From: Pelomonas dachongensis
GTDB taxonomy: Bacteria; Pseudomonadota; Gammaproteobacteria; Burkholderiales; Burkholderiaceae_C
NCBI RefSeq assembly: GCF_043555865.1
Contig: NZ_JBIGHY010000002.1
Span: 806,001-870,000, forward strand
Reading direction: 5' to 3'
DNA length: 64,000 bases
Each line of letters opens with the position of its first letter. The stretch's first letter is position 1. A program made the position numbers and the translations under genes. Shown here in pieces: positions 35,701 to 44,005 of this stretch. Under the pieces are notes generated by a model, which was not told where the DNA came from, made no database searches, and saw only the letters and a list, made by a program, of their open reading frames with translations.

Positions 35701-36725
35701 GCCTTGGGCTTGGCGCCGCGGCCGGTGGCGCCTTCGTCGCGGATCTCACCGCCTGCGCCGGTGGACGCGCCCGGGAACGGCGAGATGGCGGTCGGGTGGT
35801 TGTGCGTCTCCACCTTCATCAGCACCTCGGCCTGCTCGGCCCGGGCGACGTAGGCGGAGCCCGGCTGGTCGGCGGCCATCCAGCGCTGGATGGCATGGCC
35901 TTCCATGACGGCGGCGTTGTCCGAGTACGCGATGACCGTATGCTGCGGGTGCAGCTTCTCGGTGTTGCGGATCATGCCGAACAGGCTCAGCGGCTGCGCC
36001 TCGCCGTCGACGATGAAGTTCGCATTGAAGATCTTGTGCCGGCAGTGCTCGCTGTTGGCCTGCGCGAACATCATCAGCTCCACGTCGCTGGGGTTGCGTC
36101 CCAGCTTCTTGAAGTTGGTATCCAGGTAGTCGATCTCGTCGGTCGACAGCGCCAGGCCGAACTCGACATTGGCCTTCTCCAGCGACGCCCGCCCCTGGCC
36201 AAGCACGTCCACATGCTGCAGCGGCTCAGCGGTGCGCTCGTCGAACAGATGCGCCGTGTCGTCGCGGTTGAAGCACACCGACTCGGTCATGCGGTCGTGC
36301 AGCAGCGCGGCGCAGGCGTTCAGCTCGTCGGCGCTCAAAGGCTTGGCGCCGCCCAGCAGGCCGCTCTTGGTCGTGATGCGGTACTCAACGACGCGCTCCA
36401 CGCGCTTCAGCGTGAAGCCGCAGTTGCGGGCGATGTCGGTGGCCTTGGAGGCCCAGGGGCTGACCGTGCCAAAACGCGGCGTCACGACGATCAGATCGCC
36501 TTCGGCACCGGCGGCGGCCGGTTCGCCATAGGTCAGCAGCGCGGCGAAGCGCTCGCGGGTGGCGGCGTCCAGCGCCGCATCCGTCCAGACCCAATGCACC
36601 GCGCGCGCGCTGATGCCGGTAATGCGGCCATTGACCTGCTGCAGACCGGCCAGCAAGGCCTGGGCGCGGAAGTCGGAAAGAGCGTTGCCGCCCTCGAAAT
36701 GGGTCAGCTGCGGGGTCTGGGCCAT
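32766..36725 (-). CDS. purL: Phosphoribosylformylglycinamidine synthase
   Basis: This is large-type FGAM synthase, the fourth step of purine synthesis, converting FGAR, Gln and ATP to FGAM. The ATG at 36725 (MAQTPQLTHFEGGNALSDF) gives 1319 residues, the usual size. The chain runs: N-terminal PurS-like region, two AIRS-type halves (ETHNHPTAISPFPGASTGAG in the first), and a C-terminal glutaminase with nucleophile Cys in GVCNGCQML and GGFSYGDTLGAGEGW. The N-terminal extension of 35 more codons is not needed. The Proteobacterial single-chain form is complete. Confidence 0.98.
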   Translation of the reverse strand: MAQTPQLTHFEGGNALSDFRAQALLAGLQQVNGRITGISARAVHWVWTDAALDAATRERFAALLTYGEPAAAGAEGDLIVVTPRFGTVSPWASKATDIARNCGFTLKRVERVVEYRITTKSGLLGGAKPLSADELNACAALLHDRMTESVCFNRDDTAHLFDERTAEPLQHVDVLGQGRASLEKANVEFGLALSTDEIDYLDTNFKKLGRNPSDVELMMFAQANSEHCRHKIFNANFIVDGEAQPLSLFGMIRNTEKLHPQHTVIAYSDNAAVMEGHAIQRWMAADQPGSAYVARAEQAEVLMKVETHNHPTAISPFPGASTGAGGEIRDEGATGRGAKPKAGLTGFSVSNLHLPGLAESWEQNPVGKPAHIASALQIMINGPLGGAAFNNEFGRPNLGGYFRVYEQAVDGVQRGYHKPIMIAGGLGQIRADLTKKIEFPAGSLLIQLGGPGMRIGMGGSAASSMAAGTNTADLDFDSVQRGNPEIERRAQEVINHCWGLGAENPVLAIHDVGAGGISNAFPELVNDAGRGARFDLRKVPLEESGLAPKEIWCNESQERYVLAIAPDSLDRFAAMCARERCPFAVVGVVTEERDLKLVDEQAGDDPIDMPMDVLLGKPPKMTRDVKRVARDGGTLDLSGTQLAQAAFDVLRHPTVASKRFLVTIGDRTVGGLNHRDQMVGPWQVPVADCAVTLADFNGFAGEAMSMGERTPLASVNAPASGRMAVAESITNLLAAPIELPRVKLSANWMAACGEAGEDAALFDTVKAVGMELCPALGISIPVGKDSLSMRTKWDDKQVTAPVSLIVTAFASVADVRGTLTPEWQREDSCAILIDLGQGRHRMGGSILAQTQNQFGGDVPDLDEPQLLVALVNAINELRGAGQLLAYHDRSDGGLWAAACEMAFAGQTGLSLNIDMLVTEGDGISDSRADMGDSKNWAAQVSGRRDELTLRALFSEELGALIQVRAADRDAVMQVLRAHGLSKHSHVVAKPNAARQMEVWRDAKKVFGADLTALQQTWDEVSWRIAQLRDNPAGADAEHAAAGQADDPGMHVHLTFETQAPFISTSAKPKVAILREQGVNSHIEMAYAMSLGGFDSFDVHMSDLQSGAVKLDGFAAFVACGGFSYGDTLGAGEGWARSIMFNPVLAEQFRAFFARRDTLALGVCNGCQMLAALAPIIPGADAWPRFTRNQSEQFEARLSMVEVLESPSVFFQGMAGSRLPIAVAHGEGFANFAHQGDAAQVIQAMRFVDNHGAATEAYPFNPNGSPGGLTGVTTADGRFTALMPHPERVFRNVQMSWTNGNRAQHSPWLRMFQNARKALG

Positions 36726-36858
36726 GGAATCCGTGGAGGCTGGGCGCGGGTGGGACGCGCGGTTCTCTGGAAGGCACGCGCCCCGGGCTGGCGGCGGCGT
36801 GCGGAAGCACGGGATTCTACTGAGGGACACCTCAGCCTCGGCGGCACCGGGCCGGCGG

Positions 36859-37827
36859 TCAGGACCCGCGCGGCAGTGCCGCGCGAGCGAGCAGCACCTG
36901 CGCCACGCTGCGCACGGCCTCTGGCTCCGACGCGGACAGGCTCAGCCTGCGGGCCATGCTCACGACGTCGGCATCCAGCGTCGAGGCATTCATCGCCAGG
37001 GCCGCCTGGAGGGCGGCCAGCCTGACCGTGGCGTCCGGGTCTTGCAGGTGCTGCCTGACCGCCACCGCTGCCGTGGGGGCATCGACCAGTTGCGGCAGGG
37101 CCAACAGAGCGCTCGCCCGCGCTTCGGCATGGCTGCCGGCCAGGATGGACTGCAGCCGCTGCGCGGCGACGCTGCGGCCCATGTCGTCCAGCGACCGGCG
37201 GCTCAGGCTGCCTATCAGTTCCGAGAGGTAGGCCGGTTCGGTCTCTTGCTGCAGCGCGGCCAGCAGCGCCTGCGTCAGCTCTGGGCGCTGCGACGCGCCT
37301 TCCACGCTGCGCAGCAAGTCGTACCCGAGCCGCTTGGTGTCGTGGTCGGCGGCCCCTATCAGTCCACGCACCAACGCGGCCGTCTCGGGGCTGTCATCCT
37401 GGGCGAGCAGGCGCATCAGCGCGAAGCGCTCCGTCGCGGAGCTGCTGCCGAGCAGGCGGGCACGCACCTGCGCCGCCGCCTGGGGGTCGCGGCGCATGGA
37501 GCACGACAGATCCTGCAGCGCGCGGTCATCGAAGGCCGCCTCGGGATCGGCGGCCAGGCGGCCGAGCACTGCATCGACTTGCAGCGCGCTGGCGTCGGCC
37601 CGCCGCAGCGGCTCGGCTTGGCTCTGCCGCTGTCCAGCCATCAGCGCCAGGGGCGACACCGGCGCGGACGGCGCCGTCGCGTGCGGCACGCCTGGCCTGG
37701 CGAATGCCGGCCCCTGCGCGGGCGGGTGCGCCTCCGACGGCACCGAGGTCGACAGCGCGGACACAGCAAGCACGGTCCCCACCACGCCCACCGCCAGGCC
37801 GCCGGCAAAGCCTATCCACAGCTTCAT
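36859..37827 (-). CDS. HEAT-like repeat protein, membrane-anchored, function unknown
   Basis: This is a 322-residue protein with an N-terminal hydrophobic segment (LWIGFAGGLAVGVVGTVLAV) and a Pro/Ala linker. About 200 residues of helical repeats follow (for example ALMRLLAQDDSPETAALVRG and SALLALPQLVDAPTAAVAVR), consistent with HEAT/armadillo repeats. The ATG at 37827 follows AGGAAGGA. It is probably anchored in the inner membrane with the repeats in the periplasm. There is no catalytic motif. It lies downstream of the beta-helix gene, 122 bp away. Confidence 0.8.
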   Translation of the reverse strand: MKLWIGFAGGLAVGVVGTVLAVSALSTSVPSEAHPPAQGPAFARPGVPHATAPSAPVSPLALMAGQRQSQAEPLRRADASALQVDAVLGRLAADPEAAFDDRALQDLSCSMRRDPQAAAQVRARLLGSSSATERFALMRLLAQDDSPETAALVRGLIGAADHDTKRLGYDLLRSVEGASQRPELTQALLAALQQETEPAYLSELIGSLSRRSLDDMGRSVAAQRLQSILAGSHAEARASALLALPQLVDAPTAAVAVRQHLQDPDATVRLAALQAALAMNASTLDADVVSMARRLSLSASEPEAVRSVAQVLLARAALPRGS

Positions 37828-37949
37828 GCGATGTCCTTCCTGCCCCAGCGGCACGGGCGCGGCCACCGGTGCCGCCAGCGCGAAGCTGGGGCATCGGCAG
37901 CGGTCATGAGGCCTGGGCGGCGCGCCACATCCGCCTGGGTCGAACGGGA

Positions 37950-38807
37950 TCAGTTCGCGATCGAGCCGCCGCAGTTGGCGCCGATGGAATTGCCGGAGCC
38001 GCCCCGAATGCGGCAGTTGACGGCGCCACGGGCGCTGCCGCTCACGACACGGGTGTTGGTGGAGTCCTGGATGTAGATGCCTTCGATGCGGGCACCCTGG
38101 ATATCAACCGCGTTGACCGTCGTGCCGCTGCTGTTGCTGACGCTGAAGAATCCGCGCGCCGAGTTGCGCGACACCACGCGCGACACTGTCACGTTCGGCC
38201 CATTGCCATTGGCGACACGGAAGGTCGCGTAGCCCGCGCTCGGGCTGTTGTTCGTGCCCGTCACCGTGCCGACGGTGCCGTTGCGGCTGTTGTTCAGCAA
38301 CAGCGCGGACGAACCCGTGTTGTTGGCCGTCACATCCGCGATGTTGAAGCCGTTGGCATTCCAGACCTCGACCGCATGGCCGCCGACGTTGTCGCCCCGG
38401 ATGCCGCTCATGCGCAGGCCGCTGCTGTCGCCGTCGATGTCGAAACGGATGCCACCGGTGCTGCCCGACATGTTGGTCATGCGGAAGTTGGTGATCGTGG
38501 CGTTGGTGCAGTTGCGGCCGAGGAAGGCATAGCGCGGGTTGTTGGTCACCGTCACGTTGCGGATGGTGATGCGGTCCGCGTTGAAGCAGCGGAACAGGCC
38601 GTCACCCGTGATGGCGCTGCCGTCCAGCGTGCGGCCGCCGAAGTCCAGCACCATGCCGCTGGTCACGCGTATCGGCGCCGTGGGACGGTCCGGGATGCTG
38701 CTGGTCTGCGCGCTCGCTGCGACCGAAAAGGCGGCCAACAAACCACCCAGGAGTGGGAAGCGCAGGTGAGCGCGTCGTGCGCGAGCTTTTACCTTGTTCA
38801 TGTGCAT
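37950..38807 (-). CDS. Secreted right-handed beta-helix protein
   Basis: This is a 285-residue protein with a signal peptide (cut near ASA-QTSSI). After it comes a run of Asn/Thr/Gly-rich beta-strand repeats (ITIRNVTVTNNPRYAFLG, ATITNFRMTNMSGSTGGIRF, TVGTVTGTNNSPSAGYATF) typical of the pectate-lyase-like parallel beta-helix. Two late Cys (NCRIRGGS, NCGGS) could bond. No catalytic residues of pectinases are evident, so it may bind a carbohydrate or act as a surface or secreted factor. It is adjacent to the sugar ABC transporter operon on the same strand but 120 bp downstream of it. Confidence 0.75.
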   Translation of the reverse strand: MHMNKVKARARRAHLRFPLLGGLLAAFSVAASAQTSSIPDRPTAPIRVTSGMVLDFGGRTLDGSAITGDGLFRCFNADRITIRNVTVTNNPRYAFLGRNCTNATITNFRMTNMSGSTGGIRFDIDGDSSGLRMSGIRGDNVGGHAVEVWNANGFNIADVTANNTGSSALLLNNSRNGTVGTVTGTNNSPSAGYATFRVANGNGPNVTVSRVVSRNSARGFFSVSNSSGTTVNAVDIQGARIEGIYIQDSTNTRVVSGSARGAVNCRIRGGSGNSIGANCGGSIAN

Positions 38808-38927
38808 AGGTCTCCATCAATTTCTAATATTCCCCGCGCGCCCACCCAGGCAGTGCGAGGCGCAACATGCCCCGGACGATGCGTCGCCCGCGACAAACCT
38901 CCAAACTCGATGCAGCCACCGCCCGGC

Positions 38928-39884
38928 TCATGCCCGGCGCTTCACCCATAGCCGCGGCAACACCATCGCCGCGATCAGCAAGCCGCCGGCCACCATCGCC
39001 ATCACGACGCCCGGCACGTTCAGCATGCCCAGCGCAAACGTGAACGCACCCAGCAGCACCGCCGCCAGCACCACGCCGACCATGCTGCCGCGCCCGCCCT
39101 GAATGGCCACGCCGCCCAGCAGCGCGATGGTGATGGCGTCCAGCTCCCAACCGGCTGCGAGGTTGGGCCGGGTGCTGCCGATGCGGCCGGTCAGCAGCAC
39201 GGCGGCCAGTGCAGCGGCGATGCCGGCAAAGACGAACAGGCCCAGCCGGTAGCTGTCTGCCGCGATGCCGCTGAAGCGCGCAGCGACCGGATTCGCGCCG
39301 ATCGCGTAGACACGTCGGCCGTGCACGGTGCGATGCATCCACAACGCCACGCCTGCCGCGAACAGCAGCGCGACGCCGAACTCGATGGGCACGATCAGCC
39401 ACTCAACGCCGAACAGGTCGCCCAGCGTGCCGTTGCCCAGCACGCTCAAGGGCTCGGGGTAGCCGGTGATCGCCTGGTCGCCCAACAGCACCAGCGCCAG
39501 GCCGCGGTACAGCGACAAGGTGCCGATGGTGACGACGATGGACGGCAGGCCGCGTTGCGTGACCAGCCAGCCGTTCAGCCACCCGCAGGCCGCGCCCGTT
39601 GACGCAGCAGCCAGCAGCATCACAGGCAGCGGAGCGCCTGCCTGCATGGCCAAGCCCATGGCCAGTGACGACAAGGCCATGGTCGCCGCAATGGACAGGT
39701 CGATCTCGCCGGCCACGATGAGCATGGCCATGGCCAGCGCGATGATGAGGCGCTCGGACATGTTGACCGTGCTGTCGGCCAGCGCGAAGGGCGACAGGAA
39801 GCCGTCCAGCCCCGCGCCGAAGCCGGCGTACAGCAGCACCAGCAGCGCGGCCAGCACGCGTTCCCAGGACGTGAAGGCCTTCAT
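38928..39884 (-). CDS. Sugar ABC transporter permease, RhaQ-like
   Basis: This inner-membrane permease of the RbsC/CUT2 family has 318 residues and about ten hydrophobic segments. Landmarks are LIVAGEIDLSIAATMALSSL, GLPSIVVTIGTLSLYRGLAL and the cytosolic EAA-type loop region GANPVAARFSGI. It is the last gene of the four-gene ABC operon. Its ATG overlaps the stop of the other permease by 4 bp (ATGA). By likeness to the rhizobial rhamnose importer it is RhaQ-like, but see the binding protein entry for the substrate doubt. Confidence 0.88.
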   Translation of the reverse strand: MKAFTSWERVLAALLVLLYAGFGAGLDGFLSPFALADSTVNMSERLIIALAMAMLIVAGEIDLSIAATMALSSLAMGLAMQAGAPLPVMLLAAASTGAACGWLNGWLVTQRGLPSIVVTIGTLSLYRGLALVLLGDQAITGYPEPLSVLGNGTLGDLFGVEWLIVPIEFGVALLFAAGVALWMHRTVHGRRVYAIGANPVAARFSGIAADSYRLGLFVFAGIAAALAAVLLTGRIGSTRPNLAAGWELDAITIALLGGVAIQGGRGSMVGVVLAAVLLGAFTFALGMLNVPGVVMAMVAGGLLIAAMVLPRLWVKRRA

Positions 39885-40840
39885 GACCCGCCCCGCTCCA
39901 GGATGGGCAGGCCCTTGCCGGCCCGCACCCTGGCGTTGAACGCGACCGACAGCAGAATGACTGCGCCCGCAATGGCCTGCTGCCAGAACGGCGAGACCTG
40001 GATGACCGGCAGCGCCGCGTTGACCACGCCCAGGAACAGCACGCCCAGCATCGCGCCGCCCACCGTGCCAATGCCGCCCGCGATGCTGACGCCACCGATG
40101 ACGCAGGCGGCAATCACCGTCAGCTCATACCCCGCCGCCAGCTCGGTGAAGGCGATGGCATAGCGCCCCACCCACAGCACGCCGGCCAGGCCGGCCAGCG
40201 CGCCGGACAGCGTATAGACCTGCAGCAGCCGGCGCTGCTCCGAAATGCCTGCCACGCGCGCCGCGTCGGGGTTGTTGCCCAGCGCGATGACCTCGCGGCC
40301 GGCCGGCCGCCAGCGCAGCCACGCGCCCACGGCCACCACCACCCCAGCAGCGATCAGCACCAACAGCGGCAGGCCCGCGACATCGGTGCGCGGCAGCGAC
40401 TTGATGGCCGGGTGGATGTCCTGGTCCGACACCCAGGCGCCGCCCGAGGCCACGAACACCGCGCCGCGGTACAGCGACATGGTGCCCAGCGTCACGACGA
40501 TGGGCGGCAGCGCGCAGCGCGCGATCAGCAGCCCGTTGACGGCACCCAGCAGGCCGCCCAACATCAGCGCCAGCAACAGCAAGGCCGCGATGGGCAGGCC
40601 GGGGAAGGCCTGGCCCACCAGCGCACAGGCCATGCCCGTCAGCGCCAGGTTGGACGCGACCGACAGGTCCACGCCGCGCGTCAGCAGCACGACCATCTGG
40701 CCGGCCACCAGGATGGCCAGCAACGCGGATTCGTTGGCGATGTCCAGCGCATTGCGCAGCGTCAGAAAGACCGGTGCACGCCACCCGACGAGCAACACGA
40801 TGACCGCGATGACGGCCAGCAGTAGCGGGTCACGCTTCAT
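39881..40840 (-). CDS. Sugar ABC transporter permease, RhaP-like
   Basis: This is a second CUT2-type permease of 319 residues, forming the heterodimer with the downstream permease. Recognisable are QMVVLLTRGVDLSVASNLAL, LPPIVVTLGTMSLYRGAVFV and ALGNNPDAARVAGI. Its start overlaps the ATPase stop by 4 bp. Both permeases keep the same Gly/Asp-rich loop (GVDLSVA and GEIDLSIA) that marks the family. Confidence 0.88.
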   Translation of the reverse strand: MKRDPLLLAVIAVIVLLVGWRAPVFLTLRNALDIANESALLAILVAGQMVVLLTRGVDLSVASNLALTGMACALVGQAFPGLPIAALLLLALMLGGLLGAVNGLLIARCALPPIVVTLGTMSLYRGAVFVASGGAWVSDQDIHPAIKSLPRTDVAGLPLLVLIAAGVVVAVGAWLRWRPAGREVIALGNNPDAARVAGISEQRRLLQVYTLSGALAGLAGVLWVGRYAIAFTELAAGYELTVIAACVIGGVSIAGGIGTVGGAMLGVLFLGVVNAALPVIQVSPFWQQAIAGAVILLSVAFNARVRAGKGLPILERGGS

Positions 40841-42360
40841 GCCGCGAGCTCCTTCGCCACACCCGATGCTGCCGCCACGATGGACTCGGCAGGCGCGCCG
40901 TGCGCGAACTCGGCCACCACGCGCCCGCGCCGCATGACGAGGACGCGGTCTGCCAGGTTCATCGCCTCGGGCAGCTCCGAGGACACGAGGATGACGGCCA
41001 GGCCCTGCTGCACCATCTCCTCGATGAGTTCATAGACCGCCTGCTTGGCCCCGACGTCGATGCCCTTGGTGGGCTCGTCCAGGATGACCACGCGCGGCTG
41101 CAGGCCCAGCCACTTGGCGATGACCACCTTCTGCTGGTTGCCGCCGGACAGACTGGCCACCGGCACCTCCTGCGACGCGGCTTTGATGCGCAGCCGGTCC
41201 ATCAGCGTCTGCGCGAAGCCGCGCTCGCGCACGGCAGACAGCCAGGGGCCACGGGATAGCTTGCCATGCCACGCATGGCGCGGGCCGGCCAGCGCGGGCA
41301 GCGTCAGGTTGGCGCCGACGGACAGGTCCAGCAGCGCGCCCTGCTGGCGGCGGTCTTCCGGCACGTAGACCAGCCCGGCGGCGATGGCCTGGGCGGGGTC
41401 GTGCAGATCCAGCGGCCGGCCGTCCAGCTCGACGCGGGCGCTCGCCTCGGGCTTGAGGCCGATCAGCGCCAGCATGGCCTCGGTGCGGCCGGCGCCCACC
41501 AAGCCGTAGAAGCCCAGCACCTCGCCGCGCCGCACCTCAAAGGCCAGGTCGGCGAACTCGGTCGGGTGGCTCAGTGCCTGCACGCGCAGCGCCACCGCGC
41601 CAGGCGAGCGGCGGCGCTGCGGGTAGGTGTCGTCCACCGCGCGGCCCACCATCAGCTTCACCAGCGCGGGCTCCGCAGCGGTCGCCATGTCGCCGCTGCC
41701 GACCGTGGCGCCATCGCGCAGCACGACGTAGCGGTCGCACACGGCGAACAGTTCATCGAACTTGTGCGTGATGAACAGCACCGCCACGCCTTGCGCCTTG
41801 AGGCGATTGACGAGGCGGTAGATCTCGTGGATCTCGGCCTGCGACAGCGCGGCCGTGGGCTCGTCCAGGATGACCACGCGCGCCTGCATGGACAGCGCGC
41901 GCGCGATTTCCACCTGGTGGCGCTGCGCGATGCCCAGCTCGGCCGCCGGCGTGCGGGCGGGGAACTGTGCGCCAACCAAGTCCAGCCACTGCTGCGCCTC
42001 GCGTTCCATGCGGGGCCAGTCGACCACTTGCACACCTGCCACTCGCTTAGTGAGCGGGCGGGCGATGAAGATGTTCTCGGCGGCGGACAGCGCGTCGAAC
42101 ACCACCGTCTCCTGGTGCACGGCGGCGATGCCTGCGGCCTGCGCGTCCTGCGTGCGCGCGAACTTGACGGGCCGCCCGTCCAGCAGGATCTCGCCCGAGT
42201 CGGGCGCATGCACGCCGGTCAGCGTCTTGACCAGCGTGCTCTTGCCGGCGCCGTTCTCGCCGATCAGTGCCAGCGCCTGGCCGGGCAGGAGGTCCAGGTC
42301 CACGCCGCGCAGCGCCTGCGTGGGGCCGAAGCGTTTGGTGATGCCGCGGAGTTGCAGCAT
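40837..42360 (-). CDS. Sugar ABC transporter ATPase with two NBDs, RhaT-like
   Basis: This is a double-domain ATPase of the CUT2 type, 507 residues. The first domain has Walker A GENGAGKST, a signature-like ELGIAQRHQVEIARAL and Walker B VVILDEPTAAL. The second domain has a degenerate Walker A region (GLVGAGRTEAM), the signature LSGGNQQKV and Walker B VVILDEPTKG. That asymmetry is normal for RbsA-like proteins. The start overlaps the binding-protein stop (TGATG). Confidence 0.92.
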   Translation of the reverse strand: MLQLRGITKRFGPTQALRGVDLDLLPGQALALIGENGAGKSTLVKTLTGVHAPDSGEILLDGRPVKFARTQDAQAAGIAAVHQETVVFDALSAAENIFIARPLTKRVAGVQVVDWPRMEREAQQWLDLVGAQFPARTPAAELGIAQRHQVEIARALSMQARVVILDEPTAALSQAEIHEIYRLVNRLKAQGVAVLFITHKFDELFAVCDRYVVLRDGATVGSGDMATAAEPALVKLMVGRAVDDTYPQRRRSPGAVALRVQALSHPTEFADLAFEVRRGEVLGFYGLVGAGRTEAMLALIGLKPEASARVELDGRPLDLHDPAQAIAAGLVYVPEDRRQQGALLDLSVGANLTLPALAGPRHAWHGKLSRGPWLSAVRERGFAQTLMDRLRIKAASQEVPVASLSGGNQQKVVIAKWLGLQPRVVILDEPTKGIDVGAKQAVYELIEEMVQQGLAVILVSSELPEAMNLADRVLVMRRGRVVAEFAHGAPAESIVAAASGVAKELAA

Positions 42361-43355
42361 CAGTACATCTTGGCGAACTTCTCGACGTTGCTCGCGTTGA
42401 AAGTGAAGGGTTCGGCCATTGCGCCTTCCGCACTCGCGTCCAGCGTCATCTTGCCCACGCGGCCCAGCGGCACGCTCTCGCCCGGCACGCCCTTGACAGA
42501 GCCCTTCACCAGCGCATTCGCGGCATGGACGACGGAGTAGCCCAGGTCCACCGGGTTCCAGATGGCGAAGCTCTTCACCGCCCCGCCCTTCACATGGCCC
42601 AGCATCTCCGACGGCAGGCCCAGGCCGGTGACGAAGACCTGGCCCACACGGCGCTCGTCCTGAACGGCGCGGGCGGCAGCGGCAATCCCCACCGTCGTCG
42701 GCGCGACGATGACCTTCAGGTTCGGGTGGCTCTTCAGCAGACCTTGCGCCTCGCGGTAGCTCTTGTCGGTCTGGTCGTCACCGTAGACGACGCTGACCAG
42801 CCTGACCTTGGCATAGGGCGGCGTGGCCAGCGTAGTCTTCATCGCCGCAATCCACGCGTTCTGGTTGGTGGCCTGCGCGGTGGCGGACAGCACGGCCACC
42901 TCGCCGCCGGCAGGCGCTGCGTCCAGCACCAGCGCGGCCAGCTTCGCGCCGATCATCGGCGTGCTGGACGGCGCCAGGTGCAGCTGCCGGCCGTCCTTGC
43001 GCACCATGGAGTCGAAGGACAGCACCTTGATGCCACGCTGTTGCGCCTTCTTCAGCACCGGCACCAGCGCATCCGGGTCGTTGGCAGAGATGGCGATGGC
43101 CTTCACGCGCTGCGCGATCAGCGCGTTGATGATCTCCACCTGGCCCTCGGCCGTGGCCTTGGCCGGGCCGGCGTAAACAATCTCCAGGCCGCCCAGTTCC
43201 TTGGCGGCTTCCTGCGCCCCCTGGCGGGCGGCGTCGAAGAAGCCGTTGCCCAGGCTCTTCACGACGAGGGCCATCTTGTCGGCGGCAAAAGCCGCCTGGG
43301 CGCTGCACAGCGCCGCCGCAACGGCCGCCAGCGTGGTGCGAATTCGGTACTTCAT
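42360..43355 (-). CDS. Periplasmic sugar-binding protein, RhaS-like
   Basis: This is a type I periplasmic binding protein (331 residues) with a signal peptide ending AAFA-ADK. The body contains LVVKSLGNGFFDAARQGAQE, ISANDPDALVPVLKKAQQRG, LSATAQATNQNAWI, VVYGDDQTDKSYREAQGLL and APTTVGIAAAARAVQ. From recall these are very close to the rhizobial rhamnose-binding protein RhaS. No rhamnose catabolic gene is present here, and the operator upstream (43468-43481) is the one shared by the cellobionate genes. The true ligand could therefore be another sugar or sugar acid. It is the first gene of the ABC operon. Confidence 0.88.
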   Translation of the reverse strand: MKYRIRTTLAAVAAALCSAQAAFAADKMALVVKSLGNGFFDAARQGAQEAAKELGGLEIVYAGPAKATAEGQVEIINALIAQRVKAIAISANDPDALVPVLKKAQQRGIKVLSFDSMVRKDGRQLHLAPSSTPMIGAKLAALVLDAAPAGGEVAVLSATAQATNQNAWIAAMKTTLATPPYAKVRLVSVVYGDDQTDKSYREAQGLLKSHPNLKVIVAPTTVGIAAAARAVQDERRVGQVFVTGLGLPSEMLGHVKGGAVKSFAIWNPVDLGYSVVHAANALVKGSVKGVPGESVPLGRVGKMTLDASAEGAMAEPFTFNASNVEKFAKMY

Positions 43356-43466
43356 GTGTCTCCCATCCCCGGCCTGCGGCCGTTGCGGGCGGCAGTAGGC
43401 CTCAAAACCGGGCGCCCGCCACCGCTTTGCGGGGAACTACGGAGCACAACACTCACGGCCTCGATT

Positions 43467-43482
43467 AGGATAGCGCTATCCT
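43467..43482. promoter_or_regulatory. LacI-type operator between ABC operon and gntK operon
   Basis: AGGATAGCGCTATCCT is a perfect 16-bp palindrome. It lies 15 bp upstream of the gntK start and 111 bp from the divergent binding-protein start. The same core GGATAGCGCTATCC is in front of the LacI/TonB-receptor pair at 48893. Confidence 0.85.
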
Positions 43483-43497
43483 TTGCATTCGAGATCC

Positions 43498-43998
43498 ATG
43501 ACAGCGCCCTCACCTCCTTCCGTCGTCTTCATGGGCGTGGCCGGCAGCGGCAAATCCACTCTGGCGGCGATGGTTGCCAAGCGACTGGGCCGCGTCTGGC
43601 TGGAGGGCGACCAGTTCCACGGCGAGGCCAACCGCAGCAAGATGGCCCGCGGCGAACCGCTGACCGACGCGGACCGCGTCAGCTGGCTGGCCAGTCTGGC
43701 CGAGCAGCTGCAGCAGCGGCCCAGCGTGTTGCTGGCGTGCTCGGCGCTGAAGCGCGTCTACCGCGACCAATTGCGCGTTGCGTCGCCGGGCCTGCGCTTC
43801 GCGTTCCTGGACATTTCGAAAGCCGAGGCCAGCCAGCGCGTCAGCACGCGGGGCGGCCACTTCTTTGCCGCAAGCCTGATGGACAGCCAGTTCGAAACGC
43901 TGGAGTCACCGGTAGACGAAGCCGGCGTGCTGCGCCTGGACGCCTCGCAGCCGTTGGACGCGCTGCAGCGCCAGGTCTGCCACTGGCTCGCCGACTGA
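43498..43998 (+). CDS. gntK: Gluconokinase
   Basis: Gluconokinase phosphorylates D-gluconate to 6-phosphogluconate with ATP. The ATG at 43498 gives 166 residues. The P-loop GVAGSGKST is at 13-21, followed by WLEGDQFHGEANRSKMARGE, which binds gluconate, and by CSALKRVYRDQLR and the C-terminal LESPVDEAGVLRLD. All family hallmarks are present. It opens an operon with a GPH transporter (8-bp gap) and a cellobionic-acid-type phosphorylase, whose reaction releases gluconate. An operator just upstream puts it under the LacI regulator. Confidence 0.95.
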   Translation: MTAPSPPSVVFMGVAGSGKSTLAAMVAKRLGRVWLEGDQFHGEANRSKMARGEPLTDADRVSWLASLAEQLQQRPSVLLACSALKRVYRDQLRVASPGLRFAFLDISKAEASQRVSTRGGHFFAASLMDSQFETLESPVDEAGVLRLDASQPLDALQRQVCHWLAD

Positions 43999-44005
43999 AC
44001 GCGCG

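Noticed and set aside
33159..37025. Plus-strand open frame of 1288 codons opposite purL
   Set aside because: Low-complexity translation and complete overlap with an intact purL; long antisense frames are expected at this GC content.
38928..43355. Rhamnose utilisation locus
   Set aside because: Only the transporter resembles the rhamnose system; none of the rhamnose catabolic genes is present and the shared operator links it to other genes.
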